Shown: piece after piece, positions 33,624 to 43,871 of the stretch
How the letters are laid out: each line of letters opens with the position of its first letter
Position numbering within the stretch: the first letter of the stretch is position 1
NCBI RefSeq assembly: GCF_027568395.1
Contig: NZ_JANKZL010000011.1
Coordinates: forward strand, 62,001 to 126,000
Origin: Aminobacter sp. HY435
GTDB taxonomy: Bacteria > Pseudomonadota > Alphaproteobacteria > Rhizobiales > Rhizobiaceae
Direction: 5' to 3'
Length of the DNA stretch: 64,000 nt
The notes under the pieces: generated by a model
What the model saw: the letters and a program-made list of their open reading frames with translations, nothing else
What the model was told of the DNA's origin: nothing
The model's database searches: none
Position numbers and translations under genes: made by a program

Positions 33624-34262
33624 AAACGCGTCCGCCTGCAGGCTCGGATGCGCCGCCTCGAAAGCCGGCAGGGCGGCGGCGCGGCCGGCGATGGCGACCG
33701 ACAGCGGAAAGGCGGCCAGGTCGCAGAGGAAGCGCCGGGCGTTCGCCACCTGCGGCACCAGGCAGATGTCGGCGATGGTGATGGCGTCGCCGAGACAATA
33801 GCTGCCAGACAGGCCTGATGCCTTCAGCGTCGCCTCGAACGAGCGGAACCCCTCCGTTATCCAGTGGCGGTACCACTCGGTGGCGTCGTCGTCGGAAAGC
33901 TGCCAGCGCGATTTCAGGTACTTCAGCACGCGCACATTGTTGAGCGGATGGATGTCGCAGCCGATGATCTGCGACAGGCCCCTGACATAGGCGCGGTCGA
34001 CGGCGGATTTGGGCAGGATCGGCGGTTGCGGATAGGTTTCGTCGAGATATTCGAGAACGGCCAGGCTTTGCGCGAACAGCCTGCCGTCCTCCACCAGCGC
34101 GGGCAGCAAACCTTGCGGATTGAGCGCCATGTAGTCGGCGGTTCGGTGCTCCATCCGCGGCAGGCTGACAAACCGCGGTTCCCAGTCGAGCCCCTTGAGC
34201 GCCAGCGCAATGCGCAGCCGATAGGAGGTCGACGATCTGAAGAAGGTGTAGAGCTTGCGCAC
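33621..34262 (-). CDS. maiA: Maleylacetoacetate isomerase (zeta-class GST)
   Basis: A 213-residue GST-fold enzyme. The catalytic motif 'FRSSTSYRLRIALALKG' at residues 8-24 is diagnostic of zeta GST/MaiA, followed by 'LNPQGLLPALVEDG' and 'IIGCDIHPLNNVRVLKYL', both typical of the isomerase. It converts maleylacetoacetate, or maleylpyruvate, to the fumaryl isomer using glutathione, a late step of tyrosine or gentisate degradation. The start is GTG at 34262. It lies 11 bp after an ABM-domain gene in the same transcription unit. A ring-cleavage dioxygenase partner is not in view. Confidence 0.88.
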   Translation of the reverse strand: MRKLYTFFRSSTSYRLRIALALKGLDWEPRFVSLPRMEHRTADYMALNPQGLLPALVEDGRLFAQSLAVLEYLDETYPQPPILPKSAVDRAYVRGLSQIIGCDIHPLNNVRVLKYLKSRWQLSDDDATEWYRHWITEGFRSFEATLKASGLSGSYCLGDAITIADICLVPQVANARRFLCDLAAFPLSVAIAGRAAALPAFEAAHPSLQADAF

Positions 34263-34273
34263 CGTCGAGCTAT

Positions 34274-34642
34274 CTATTGGGCGGCCGCGTTCAGGATGTC
34301 CTCAGGCGTAGAAGAAACAACCTCGACATATTTGGGGACAAACTTGCGCCCCTCGATGAGGCCGACAAAAGCCGGCCTTATGTCCTCGGCCAGAACCTTG
34401 CGGATCTTGGCGTGCTCGACGATGTCCGACCATTCGGCAATCAGGAAAAATCGTTGCGGGTCCTCGGTATCGCGGCACAAGACGCCGTCTTTCACCTGGG
34501 CCCAGGATTTATGCATCGGGTTGCCGTCGGAATAGTCGAATTCCTCGAACAGGCGGACGAATTCCTCCTCGCGCCCGGCTTCGACGCGGAAGTCGTATAT
34601 GTGCAGGAAGTTGCCCTTCGTCGCCAGCGGTTCTTGTGCCAT
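34274..34642 (-). CDS. Antibiotic-biosynthesis-monooxygenase (ABM) domain protein
   Basis: A 122-residue protein with a ferredoxin-like ABM fold: 'FLHIYDFRVEAGREEEFVRLFEEF' at the N terminus and 'RFFLIAEWSDIVEHAK' in the middle. Small ABM proteins act as cofactor-free quinol oxygenases or as partners that handle quinones. Start 34642 is supported by GGAGGA seven bases upstream. It is first in an operon with maleylacetoacetate isomerase, and a GTATAC palindrome lies about 30 bp upstream, so it may process a hydroquinone made by the flavin monooxygenase. This is inference. Confidence 0.75.
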   Translation of the reverse strand: MAQEPLATKGNFLHIYDFRVEAGREEEFVRLFEEFDYSDGNPMHKSWAQVKDGVLCRDTEDPQRFFLIAEWSDIVEHAKIRKVLAEDIRPAFVGLIEGRKFVPKYVEVVSSTPEDILNAAAQ

Positions 34643-34671
34643 TCAGCATTCCTCCGGGGTCTTGTGCAATA

Positions 34672-34690
34672 TTAATCAGTATACATCGTT
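34672..34690. promoter_or_regulatory. GTATAC operator site 3
   Basis: AATCAGTATACATCG lies between the ABM/isomerase operon (leftward) and the MarR gene (rightward). The core at 34679-34684 matches the other GTATAC sites. Position between a MarR gene and a divergent operon is a classic autoregulated operator arrangement. Confidence 0.5.
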
Positions 34691-34868
34691 TTTTCAGGCT
34701 GGCAACGCGGCAAGCCTTGAATTCTCCGGGTTGCGACAGGTGCTGGAACGCCTTGGCTGGCAGGCAACGGGTTGGATGCCGCCGCCAAAATATGAGGCGG
34801 CCCCGCTCTTTCTTGGCATGGCCACACGCGATAGACAGAGGATCGTGGCATTCGTGGGGAGAGGCTGG

Positions 34869-35429
34869 TTGGCCAAGGCACCGACAACGGAAAAGGTGGG
34901 CAGGACCAGGGTCGCGGAAGCGGCGGAAGCCGCGCCCAATCCCGAACTGCAGCAACTGATCGAGCGGCTGCCGCTATGGAAGCGGCCGGGCTATCTGATC
35001 CGCCGCCTGCATCAGATCCACTACGCGCTGTTCTTCGAGGAATGCCACGAGTTCGGCATCACTCCGGTTCAGTACGGCCTGCTGACCATCCTGTCCGGCA
35101 ATCCCGATTCCGACCAGATATCGCTTGCCCAGGCGCTCGGCATCGACCGCACCAATGTCGCCGATGTGCTGACGAGGCTGGCGCAGCGCGGGCTCGTCGA
35201 GCGCACCCGCAGCACCGAAGACAAGCGCATGGTCCTTGCCCGGCTGACTGCGCAAGGCGAAAAACTTGTGGCTGCCATGCATCCGGCGATGAGCCGCGCG
35301 CAAGAACGCCTCATGGACACCCTCAGCGCCGACGAACGCGAAGCGTTTCTGGCGACCTTGCTCAAGCTGCTGGAGACCAACAACAAATACGGCCGCGCAG
35401 CGCTGGCGACGGGCAAGTTCGGCGACTGA
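34869..35429 (+). CDS. MarR-family transcriptional regulator
   Basis: The core is a 160-residue MarR fold: 'LIRRLHQIHYALFFEECHEFG' (dimer helix), 'ITPVQYGLLTILS', the recognition region 'LAQALGIDRTNVADVLTRL' and the wing 'TRSTEDKRMVLARLT'. The open frame extends far upstream over a doubtful sequence. TTG at 34869 with GGGGAGAGG just before gives 186 residues, normal for MarR. It is divergent from the ABM/maiA operon with a GTATAC palindrome upstream, so it is the leading candidate regulator of that palindrome set. The ligand is probably a phenolic compound, by family analogy. Confidence 0.85.
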   Translation: MAKAPTTEKVGRTRVAEAAEAAPNPELQQLIERLPLWKRPGYLIRRLHQIHYALFFEECHEFGITPVQYGLLTILSGNPDSDQISLAQALGIDRTNVADVLTRLAQRGLVERTRSTEDKRMVLARLTAQGEKLVAAMHPAMSRAQERLMDTLSADEREAFLATLLKLLETNNKYGRAALATGKFGD

Positions 35430-35432
35430 CCT

Positions 35433-36434
35433 TTATCTGTTCCAGCACGCAACAAGATGGCCGGGCGACCGTTCGGTGAGCTTCGGAGCTTCCTGGCGGC
35501 ATTGCGCCGTCGCCAGCGGGCAGCGGGTGGAAAAACGGCAGCCGGGCGGCGGGTTGATCAGATCCGGGATCTCGCCACCGTAGATGATACGCTTGCGCTG
35601 CCGTTGGGTCTTGGGATCGGGCACCGGCACCGCCGACAACAGCGCTTCGGTATAGGGATGGATCGGGTGCTCATAGAGCTCGTCGCGGTTGGCTATCTCG
35701 ACCATGCGGCCGGCATAGAGGATGGCCACGCGATGTGAAATGTGGCGTACGACAGACAGGTCATGGGCGATGAACAAGTAGCTCAAGCCCATTTCCCGCT
35801 GCAGGTCCTGCATCAGGTTGACGACCTGCGCCCGCACCGAAACATCAAGCGCCGACACCGGTTCGTCGGCGACGATGAATTCAGGCTGCAAGGCCAGCGC
35901 GCGGGCAATTCCGATGCGCTGGCGCTGGCCGCCGGAAAAGGCGTGCGGAAACCGGTCATGCGCGTCGGCCGGCAGCCCGACGACGCGCAGAAGCTCGGTG
36001 ATGCGGTCGCGCGCTTCGTCGACATGGCGCACCAGCCCGTGCACCAGCAGCGGCTCCGCGACGAGATCGATCACCCGCATGCGCGGATTGAGACTTGCAT
36101 AGGGGTCCTGGAAAACGAGCTGCATGTTGCGGCGCAGCTTGCGCAGCGCCTCACCGTTGACGTTGGTGATGTCGTTGCCCTGGAACACGATCTTGCCAGA
36201 CGACGCTTTGATGCGCCGGAGCACGGCGCGGCCGGTTGTGGTCTTGCCGGAGCCGGATTCGCCGACCAGCCCGAGCGTTTCGCCCGGCCGGAGATCGAAT
36301 GTAATATCCTCAAGCGCCTTGAATGCCTTGGGCCGCCCCCAAAAACCTTGGGCTGCCGTCTCGTAGGTGACGTCGAGCCCCTGCACGCTGAGCAGCGGCG
36401 GTGCTGGCGAGTTGGCTGGCACAGGATTGAGCAT
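35433..36434 (-). CDS. Dipeptide/oligopeptide ABC transporter ATP-binding protein, DppF type
   Basis: A 333-residue ATPase. Walker A is 'GESGSGKTT', the signature 'FSGGQRQRIGIARAL' and Walker B 'FIVADEPVSALD'. The C-terminal oligopeptide-transporter extension 'CRFSTRCPLATAQCR' has conserved cysteines. It is last in the operon DppA-B-C-D-F and stops 3 bp from the convergent MarR stop. With DppD it drives peptide, opine or glutathione import. The specificity lies in the binding protein. Confidence 0.92.
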   Translation of the reverse strand: MLNPVPANSPAPPLLSVQGLDVTYETAAQGFWGRPKAFKALEDITFDLRPGETLGLVGESGSGKTTTGRAVLRRIKASSGKIVFQGNDITNVNGEALRKLRRNMQLVFQDPYASLNPRMRVIDLVAEPLLVHGLVRHVDEARDRITELLRVVGLPADAHDRFPHAFSGGQRQRIGIARALALQPEFIVADEPVSALDVSVRAQVVNLMQDLQREMGLSYLFIAHDLSVVRHISHRVAILYAGRMVEIANRDELYEHPIHPYTEALLSAVPVPDPKTQRQRKRIIYGGEIPDLINPPPGCRFSTRCPLATAQCRQEAPKLTERSPGHLVACWNR

Positions 36435-36443
36435 TGGTAATTC

Positions 36444-37471
<1,028 letters not shown>

Positions 37472-37475
<4 letters not shown>

Positions 37476-38479
37476 GCCGATCCTCCTTCGCTGTTGGCTG
37501 GCGACTGGCGACGACCGCGCGCTGCCGCCTTGGCGCGTTGGTAGGCGTAGCGCTTCTCGCGCTCTTGAGGGTCGGTGGTGACACGGACCCAACTGGCGAA
37601 CAGGTTGACCGCAAGCACGGTGATCGCGATCGACAGGCCAGGGAAAGTGATCAGCCACCAGGCAATAAAGATGTAGTCGCGGCCATTGGCGACATCGAGG
37701 CCCCAGCTTGTCGCCGGTGGCTGAACGCCAAGGCCGAGGAAGGACAGTGCTGCTTCGGCAAGCACAATGTTGGTGAACTCGAGGATGCCAAGCGTCAGCA
37801 GCGGCGACGAGAGGTTGGGCAGGATGTGGCGGAAGACCACCCGCGAGGTACGGCAACCGATCATCTCCGCCGCTTCGACATAGGGCGTCTGCCGTACCGA
37901 CAGCACAATGCCACGCACGACACGCGCGTAGACCATCCAGTTGGTCACGGCGAGCACGATGATCATCGTCATCATGCTCGGGCCAATCACCGAGATGATC
38001 AGCAGGATGAGCAGCAACCCCGGAAACGCAACCTGGACGTCGACAATGCGCATCAGGATCGCGTCCGTGCGTCCGCCCTTGAAGCCAGCCCACAGGCCGA
38101 CAACGACGCCAAACGTGCCTGCCGCGAGCACGACCACCACGCCGACGAGCAACGAGGCGCGGGCACCGTAGATGACACGCGAAAGCACATCGCGCCCGAG
38201 ATGGTCTGTTCCAAGAACATGTTCCCAGCTGCCTTTGGGCAGCCAAGCCGGCGGCTTGAGTCGCGATACCACCGACTGGGCGGCCGGATCATAGGGCGCA
38301 AGCAGCGGCGCAAAGATCGCCATCAGAAGCAAGCCGACAATGATGGCGAAGCCAAGCGTACCGAGCTTGTCTTGCCAGAGTTCGCGGCCAAGCTCGCCAA
38401 GTCTTTTCAGCATGGTCGGCCCGCGTCCGGCGTTGCGCAGGATCGCCGCAGGTGTCGTCACAGGCATGGGGATAGCCAT
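37472..38479 (-). CDS. Dipeptide/oligopeptide ABC transporter permease, DppC type
   Basis: A 335-residue permease. The N-terminal cytoplasmic tail and first helix ('LGFAIIVGLLLMAIFAPLLAPYDP') precede 'HVLGTDHLGRDVLSRVIYGARASL', the DppC/OppC hallmark. The EAA loop 'EAAEMIGCRTSRVVFRHILPN' lies near residues 215-235. The C-terminal tail is basic. It lies 1 bp after the DppB gene and overlaps DppD by 4 bp, and forms the pore with DppB. Confidence 0.92.
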
Positions 38480-38480
38480 T

Positions 38481-39401
38481 TCAAGCCAACCTTATCCGTG
38501 GGTCGATGAGTTTATAGACGATGTCGAGCCCGACATTGATGACCACGATCAGCACGGCGACGGTGAACACGATCGCCTGCAGCAAGAACAAATCGCTCTT
38601 TTGGATGGCCTGCATCGCCGTCAATCCGAGGCCGGGCCAGGCGAAGACGGTTTCGACCACCACAGTGTAGCCCGCAAGTGCGCTGATCAGCTCCCAGCCG
38701 GCAAGCGTGACGAACGGCACCAGCGTGTTGCGCATCGCATGAACCAGCACGACGCGCGGGAAGCGCAAGCCCTTGGCCCGTGCGGTGCGGACATATTGCT
38801 GGTTGAGTTCGTCGATCATCGAGGAACGGACAAGCATGACCAACCGGGCCAATGACGGCAGGGCGAGCGTGATCGCCGGCAGGATGTAGTAGACGGCGCC
38901 GCCCATGCCCGATGTCGGCAGCCAGCCGAGTGTCACCGAGAAGAACACGATCAGCAGCAGGCCGAACCAGAATTGCGGCAGCGACAGGCCGAACAAGCCG
39001 ACGAACACTGTCGTGCGATCGACCCACCCACCCGGCTTGAGCGCGGCAATCGCACCAAGCGGAAGTGACAGCAGGATTGCCAGCCCGAGGCCCGCACCGA
39101 TGAGCTTCAAGGTGTTGGGCAATCTCTCCAGCACGATGTCCAGCGCCGGGCGGCGCTGCCACAGGCTTTCTCCGAAATCGAGCCTGGTCAGGTCACCGAC
39201 AAAATCGACGAACTGCGTGCCGATCGGTCGATCAAGCCCGACTTGGTGAGCAAAGGCCGCGCGCTGCGCGTCGGTCGCCGACAGCGGCAACATCACCTTC
39301 ACCGGATCGCCGACCATCCGGGTCGCAATGAAAACAATCAGAGTCACACCGATGACGACAAGCAGGCCTTGTCCGATGCGGCGGAGCAGAAAACCACCCA
39401 T
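38481..39401 (-). CDS. Dipeptide/oligopeptide ABC transporter permease, DppB type
   Basis: A 306-residue permease. The first helix 'GLLVVIGVTLIVFIATRMVGDP' and the conserved 'QVGLDRPIGTQFVDFVGDL' are typical of DppB/GsiC. The EAA-loop region is 'YVRTARAKGLRFPRVVLVHAM'. Start 39401 is preferred to the ATG four codons upstream because GGAGAGGA then forms the ribosome site. The binding-protein gene lies 98 bp upstream in the same direction. Confidence 0.92.
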   Translation of the reverse strand: MGGFLLRRIGQGLLVVIGVTLIVFIATRMVGDPVKVMLPLSATDAQRAAFAHQVGLDRPIGTQFVDFVGDLTRLDFGESLWQRRPALDIVLERLPNTLKLIGAGLGLAILLSLPLGAIAALKPGGWVDRTTVFVGLFGLSLPQFWFGLLLIVFFSVTLGWLPTSGMGGAVYYILPAITLALPSLARLVMLVRSSMIDELNQQYVRTARAKGLRFPRVVLVHAMRNTLVPFVTLAGWELISALAGYTVVVETVFAWPGLGLTAMQAIQKSDLFLLQAIVFTVAVLIVVINVGLDIVYKLIDPRIRLA

Positions 39402-39499
39402 ATTCCTCTCCATTGCCCGAAGCCGGCCCCCTATGCAAGCCGGCTTCGGAACGGTTCGGGTTCGCTGTTGTTTTTGTATCGAACCCGTTTGTTGTCAGG

Positions 39500-40984
39500 C
39501 TACTCCGTGACCTTCATCTCCTTGACGAGGAGCTTGGAGTCGACACGGGGCTGCCATTCCAGGCGCTTGGAAAAGCCGTAGATGTCCTGCTGGTTCAGCA
39601 GCGGGGCAAGATACGACTGCTCGTAGGCCTTCGTGGTCACGGCATCATACAGCGCCTGGCGTTTTTCGACGTCGGTTTCGACGCGGGCGGCGCTGATCTG
39701 ATCCGACATTTCCTTGTCGCTGTTCGATGCATAGCTGGCGCCGCTCTGATAGGCAGAGGTCATCTCGCGATCGGCGTCGAGCAGCTCGTTCGAATTCGAG
39801 ACAAAGATCGCATCAGGCCGCTTGTTCTTGTCGAACAACTGGTTGAGGTACTCCGAGAAGTCCTCGATCTTAATGTCGACCTTGAGGCCCGCTTCCGTCC
39901 AATACGCGCCGACCGCCTCGATCAGTTCGCGGTCCTTAAGCCAGCGGCCGGCTTCGCCCACGAGCTGGACGGTCCTGCCCTCGGCCCCGGCCTCCTTGAC
40001 CAGCGCCTTGGCCTTTTCGAGGTCGTGCTTATATTCCGGCAGCGACTTGTTGTAGCCAAATGCCTTCGGGTTCACGAGCTGGCCCTTGGCCGGGCTCGCG
40101 TAACCGCCGAACAGGCTCTCGGCAAGCGCTTGCCGGTCTATGGCAAGGTTCATCGCCTCGCGAACACGCACGTCCTTGGTAGCTTCGTTGTCAGCCGAAA
40201 GAACGATCACCGAGGTTTCCATGCCGCTGACGGCAGCGAATTTCGGCGCCTGCTGTGCGAACTCCGGCAGAAGATTGGTGATCACGTCGAGTTCGCCGGC
40301 CATCAGGCCGGAAAGGCGCGTGCCCGATTCACCGACAAAGCGGAACGTCACCTTGTCGATGGAGGCCGGGGCACCCCAGTAATCGGCGTTCTTTTCCAGC
40401 ACCAGATCCTGGCCGCGGTTCCAGCTTGCAAACTTGTAGGGGCCGGTCCCCACAGGCGCTTCGGCGAACTTGGCGTCTGCCGAATAGGACGCCGGGATCA
40501 TCTTCATCCAGTACATGCGCGACGGGAGGATCGGATCCGGGCCCGACGTGGTGATCCGCACCGTCAGGTCGTCAACTTTCTCGGCACCGGTAATTGTTCC
40601 GAAATAGGCCGCCTGCTCCGATTTCAGGGCAGGATCGATGACGCGCTTGACGCTATTGACGACGGCGTCGGCATTGAACGCCTCGCCATTGTGAAACTTG
40701 ATGTCGGGCCTGAGCTTGAACTCCCAGGTCTTGGGATCGACCTGGGTCGGCGGCGTCGCCGCCAGGCCGGCCACGAGCTCGCCATCAGGCGTACGCGCCA
40801 TCAGCGTCTCATAGATGTTGTCATTGACAGCGCGCTCGCCGCCGTCGTCCCGCACCTGCGGGTCGAGCGTCGACGGCTCGGAGCCGATCGCGATCGTGAT
40901 GTCCGCAGCTTGCGCCGCAAGCGGCGAAAGCGCCATGATTGCCGCCAAGGCGGCGCTGCTTGCCAGTCTCGTCAGTAAGTTCAT
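39500..40984 (-). CDS. ABC transporter substrate-binding protein, family 5 (dipeptide/glutathione type)
   Basis: A 494-residue periplasmic protein. A Sec signal (hydrophobic residues about 8-26, then AQAAD) is followed by 'ITIAIGSEPSTLDPQ', the start of SBP family 5. 'DIKFHNGEAFNADAVVNSVKR' and 'GTGPYKFASW' are family landmarks. It is the first gene of a complete DppABCDF-like operon. Nearby gamma-glutamyltransferase and DadA-like oxidase genes make gamma-glutamyl peptides or glutathione possible ligands, but this is inference. ATG 40984 is used; GTG at 40993 is possible. Confidence 0.9.
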   Translation of the reverse strand: MNLLTRLASSAALAAIMALSPLAAQAADITIAIGSEPSTLDPQVRDDGGERAVNDNIYETLMARTPDGELVAGLAATPPTQVDPKTWEFKLRPDIKFHNGEAFNADAVVNSVKRVIDPALKSEQAAYFGTITGAEKVDDLTVRITTSGPDPILPSRMYWMKMIPASYSADAKFAEAPVGTGPYKFASWNRGQDLVLEKNADYWGAPASIDKVTFRFVGESGTRLSGLMAGELDVITNLLPEFAQQAPKFAAVSGMETSVIVLSADNEATKDVRVREAMNLAIDRQALAESLFGGYASPAKGQLVNPKAFGYNKSLPEYKHDLEKAKALVKEAGAEGRTVQLVGEAGRWLKDRELIEAVGAYWTEAGLKVDIKIEDFSEYLNQLFDKNKRPDAIFVSNSNELLDADREMTSAYQSGASYASNSDKEMSDQISAARVETDVEKRQALYDAVTTKAYEQSYLAPLLNQQDIYGFSKRLEWQPRVDSKLLVKEMKVTE

Positions 40985-41699
40985 TTGGTCCACCCATTAG
41001 CCAAAAACAACAAAAACGAGCGAATGTTCGCAGTCTTATGCTGCGCTGATATCGCGGGTCGCCACATCCCTCACCGGCAAGAGTGGATTGTATGCAATTG
41101 ACTGTCAAGCATTTGTTGATCAACTTTTCCAGCCTCGACGCTGTCGCGTATCAGAGATGCCGAAAATACCACATAAGCCATTGAGATTGCACAAAAATTA
41201 GAACGTGATTGCTGAAATTTCATTCAGTGATGGCAACCCACTCCAGGACTTCGCCTTGAGTTTCGGCAATTTCTTGCATATAGTATACCAAAAATGACCA
41301 TTCATGGAGAGGGTTTGGGGTTGCTTGCGCGACCTGGCGAGCCGGACCGACACACAATACATCGCGAAACAGTGGATGCGGAGCCCAGCTTTCAACGCAT
41401 TGGCGGTACATTTCGTCCGCTTCAAGCCGACAAGGACGACTTGATGGTAACGCCATCACTTCCAGTTGGATTGTTACTTATCGTAGGCTACTTGATGGCA
41501 ATGGCCTAATTACTGTTATCGCGTTTCTAGAAGACAACCCCGCCGACTGGCAGCATGGCAACCCTTCCATCTTTGCAGCATTGCAACCCCCTTCCATCTC
41601 TTTCGACCTGGTCGCCTTCGGGGCGTCAATTGCGATTTGATCAGCACACCTCCAACATGCATTGTTGGAACCAATCGGTTGGAAATCAGGCAATGCAGA
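40985..41699. other. Long intergenic region with divergent promoters
   Basis: 715 bp between the peptide transporter operon (leftward) and the DadA-like gene (rightward). No frame here has a family match or ribosome site. It holds GTATAC site 4, a related TTGTATGCAATTGAC sequence at 41088-41102, and a short duplicated GCAACCC/TTCCATCT motif near 41558 and 41584. It probably contains the promoters of both flanking units, and AT content is raised around 41160-41300. Confidence 0.5.
41278..41293. promoter_or_regulatory. GTATAC operator site 4
   Basis: On the minus strand this reads TTTTGGTATACTATATGC, almost the same as site 5 (TTTGGTATACAGTATTC). The core is 41283-41288. It lies about 300 bp before the dppA-like start and 410 bp before the DadA-like gene, so its promoter assignment is uncertain. 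Confidence 0.45.
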
Positions 41700-42953
41700 A
41701 TGCATGAAAAGCGGTTCGACGTGGTCATTGTCGGCGGGGGCATCGTCGGGCTGTCGGTGGCGCTCGAAGCGCAGTCTTGCGGGCGCACAGTTGCGATTGT
41801 CGACCCTGGATCAGCTGAAGGCCGTGCGTCCTACGGCAATGCCGGCGTACTCAGCCGCGGTTCGATCTTCCCCATGGCCGGACCCGGCATCAGGTCGCGT
41901 TTGCCGCGCTATGCCATGGGCCGCGACATCGCCGTGCGGGCGCGCCTGCGTTCGCTGCCCTTCCTGCTTCCCTGGCTGACGCGTTTTCTGCTCGCAGCCA
42001 ACGAGGACGCATGGCGTCGTTCGGCTGCTGCGCTCAACCCGATGGTGGCACAGGCTTTTGACCGCCATGTCGCCCTGGCCGATCTCGTCGGTGGCCGCCA
42101 CCTGATCAAGCGCAACGGCTGGCTCAGGCTCTACCGGAGCCAGCAGGCCTTCGATGGCAGCGTGTTGGAACGACAGGTCCTGGCTGAAAATGGCGTGCGC
42201 ATCGATTGTCTCGGCGACGATGAGATCCGGCAGCTCGAACCGCACCTGGCCCACCGCTTTTCGAACGGCATCTTTTTCCCCGACACCGGATCCGTCGAAA
42301 GCCCGGGCGAACTGGTTGAGCTCTACCGCCAAGCTGCCGAAGCAAGGGGCGCGACCTTCGTGGCCGGCACGGCGGATGCGATTTCGCAGCTTGATGGGTG
42401 CATGGCGGTCTATGTCGGCGGCGAGCGGATCGAGGGCAGCCATGTCGTGCTCGCGGCCGGCGCGCGCTCGGCTGCACTGGCAAGATCGCTCGGCTATCGG
42501 TTTCCGCTAGCAGCCGAGCGCGGATATCATCGTCATTTCGAACTTGCCGAAGGCATCGAACTGCGTCGCCCGGTATACGATGCCGCTGGCGGCTACGTGC
42601 TCTCGCCGATGAACGGCAAGGTGCGCCTGCTGTCCGGCGTTGAGTTGGCGCGACCCGACGACCCGGGCAACGCCACGCAGATAGAGAGCGTCGAGCCCGA
42701 TGCGCGCAAGACGCTTCGGTTCACCGCGCCGGTCGAAGAAAAACCCTGGTTGGGCAGTCGCCCGTCGACACCCGACGGCCTGCCGGTGATTGGTCGCGCT
42801 GTCCGCCATCCGCACCTGATCTTTGCTTTCGGGCATGGCCATATCGGTTTTGCCAACGGTCCGATGACTGGCGATATCGTGGCTGGCCTCATCAAAGGCG
42901 AACGCGCCGCGTTTCCCATTGACGCCTTCTCGCCGGCGCGGTTCGGGTGCTGA
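41700..42953 (+). CDS. FAD-dependent D-amino-acid dehydrogenase/oxidase-like protein (DadA family)
   Basis: A 417-residue flavoprotein. The dinucleotide motif 'VVIVGGGIVGLSVALEAQSCG' starts at residue 9. 'SYGNAGVLSRGSIFPMAGPG' matches the DadA flavin-contact segment, and the C-terminal 'GLPVIGRAVRHPHLIFAFGHGHIG' is the family's second FAD region. DadA enzymes oxidise D-amino acids or related secondary amines to oxo acids and pass electrons to quinone. The ATG at 41700 (MHEKRFDV) is chosen. It is convergent with an SDR gene and close to the peptide transporter, which suggests amino-compound catabolism. Confidence 0.87.
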   Translation: MHEKRFDVVIVGGGIVGLSVALEAQSCGRTVAIVDPGSAEGRASYGNAGVLSRGSIFPMAGPGIRSRLPRYAMGRDIAVRARLRSLPFLLPWLTRFLLAANEDAWRRSAAALNPMVAQAFDRHVALADLVGGRHLIKRNGWLRLYRSQQAFDGSVLERQVLAENGVRIDCLGDDEIRQLEPHLAHRFSNGIFFPDTGSVESPGELVELYRQAAEARGATFVAGTADAISQLDGCMAVYVGGERIEGSHVVLAAGARSAALARSLGYRFPLAAERGYHRHFELAEGIELRRPVYDAAGGYVLSPMNGKVRLLSGVELARPDDPGNATQIESVEPDARKTLRFTAPVEEKPWLGSRPSTPDGLPVIGRAVRHPHLIFAFGHGHIGFANGPMTGDIVAGLIKGERAAFPIDAFSPARFGC

Positions 42954-43059
42954 TCACATAGCGGGAGGGGCGAGCCGATTTTCGGTTCGCGCCGGAGCCG
43001 CGCTAGCAGGGTCGGTGCCCCGTGCAGGCGCACCGTCCTCCACCCCCGCGCCGACGCTC

Positions 43060-43824
43060 TCAGGGCAATGTCAGTCCGCCGTCGACATGCAGTGACTGGC
43101 CGGTAATCTGCCTTGCCTCGCGCGACAGCAGGAACAGGATCGCAGCGGCAACATCGGCCGGCTCGGTCAGCCGCCCGGTCGGGGTCACGGCAACAGCCTT
43201 TTCCAGTGCCGAGGTCGTAGCGGCGAAATGCCCGGTCGGATCCTTTCGGGTGAAGCCGGGTACGACGCAATTGACCGTCACGCCGCTTGGCGCGAGCTGC
43301 ACCGCCATCGATTTGGCCAACGCCTCGAGCGCGCCCTTGGCCGCTGTCGTCGCAGGGAAATGAATGCCGGCCGTGCCAAAGATATGGGCGACAAAGGAGC
43401 TGACCACCACCACGCGCGACCAGCTTGAAGATATGAGGTCGTCCATCGCCGCATCGACCATGCGCAGCAGGGCGGTCGGCATGGTGGCGAAAGCCTGGTC
43501 GAGGTCCTCTGGCCGGACCTCCGCAAGCGTCGAACGCGCCGCCTGGGCAGCATTGCTGACGATCTGATCGACGCGGCCGAAACGGGCGCGTGCGGCAGCA
43601 ATCATCGCGGCTGGGACCGCAGGATCGGCAAGGTCGCCGAGCACGATTTCCGTGGATGCGCCTGCCGCCTGGCAGGCTTCGGCCACCGCCTTCAGCCCCT
43701 CGGCGTTCTTGCGCGTGTGCAGCACCAGACCTGTTCGGGGTGCTGCGAGCCGTCGCGCCGTCTCGGCGCCGATGCCGCTGCCGGCACCTGTGATAAGGAC
43801 GATGCGATCAAATGTTGTGGTCAA
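43060..43824 (-). CDS. Short-chain dehydrogenase/reductase, atypical active site
   Basis: A 254-residue Rossmann protein. The cofactor motif is 'TGAGSGIG', the structural motif 'SNAAQAA' replaces the usual NNAG, and the C terminus ends 'ITGQSLHVDGGLTLP'. The catalytic Ser region ('VVVVSSFVAH') and Lys163 are present, but the Tyr of YxxxK is Thr159 ('PATTAAKGALEAL'). It may therefore have altered or lost oxidoreductase activity. No ATG fits; TTG at 43824 behind GGGGGCCAGGAA is the most reasonable start. It follows the gamma-glutamyltransferase gene by 47 bp, probably in one operon. Confidence 0.78.
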   Translation of the reverse strand: MTTTFDRIVLITGAGSGIGAETARRLAAPRTGLVLHTRKNAEGLKAVAEACQAAGASTEIVLGDLADPAVPAAMIAAARARFGRVDQIVSNAAQAARSTLAEVRPEDLDQAFATMPTALLRMVDAAMDDLISSSWSRVVVVSSFVAHIFGTAGIHFPATTAAKGALEALAKSMAVQLAPSGVTVNCVVPGFTRKDPTGHFAATTSALEKAVAVTPTGRLTEPADVAAAILFLLSREARQITGQSLHVDGGLTLP

Positions 43825-43871
43825 TTCCTGGCCCCCTAGGCTGTTTGAGATCGATGATTGACGGCTGCGGC

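Noticed and set aside
42573-42578. GTATAC inside the DadA-like gene
   Set aside because: It lies in coding sequence and lacks the TTTG/TAT flanks, so I do not count it as an operator. It shows that the bare hexamer alone is weak evidence.
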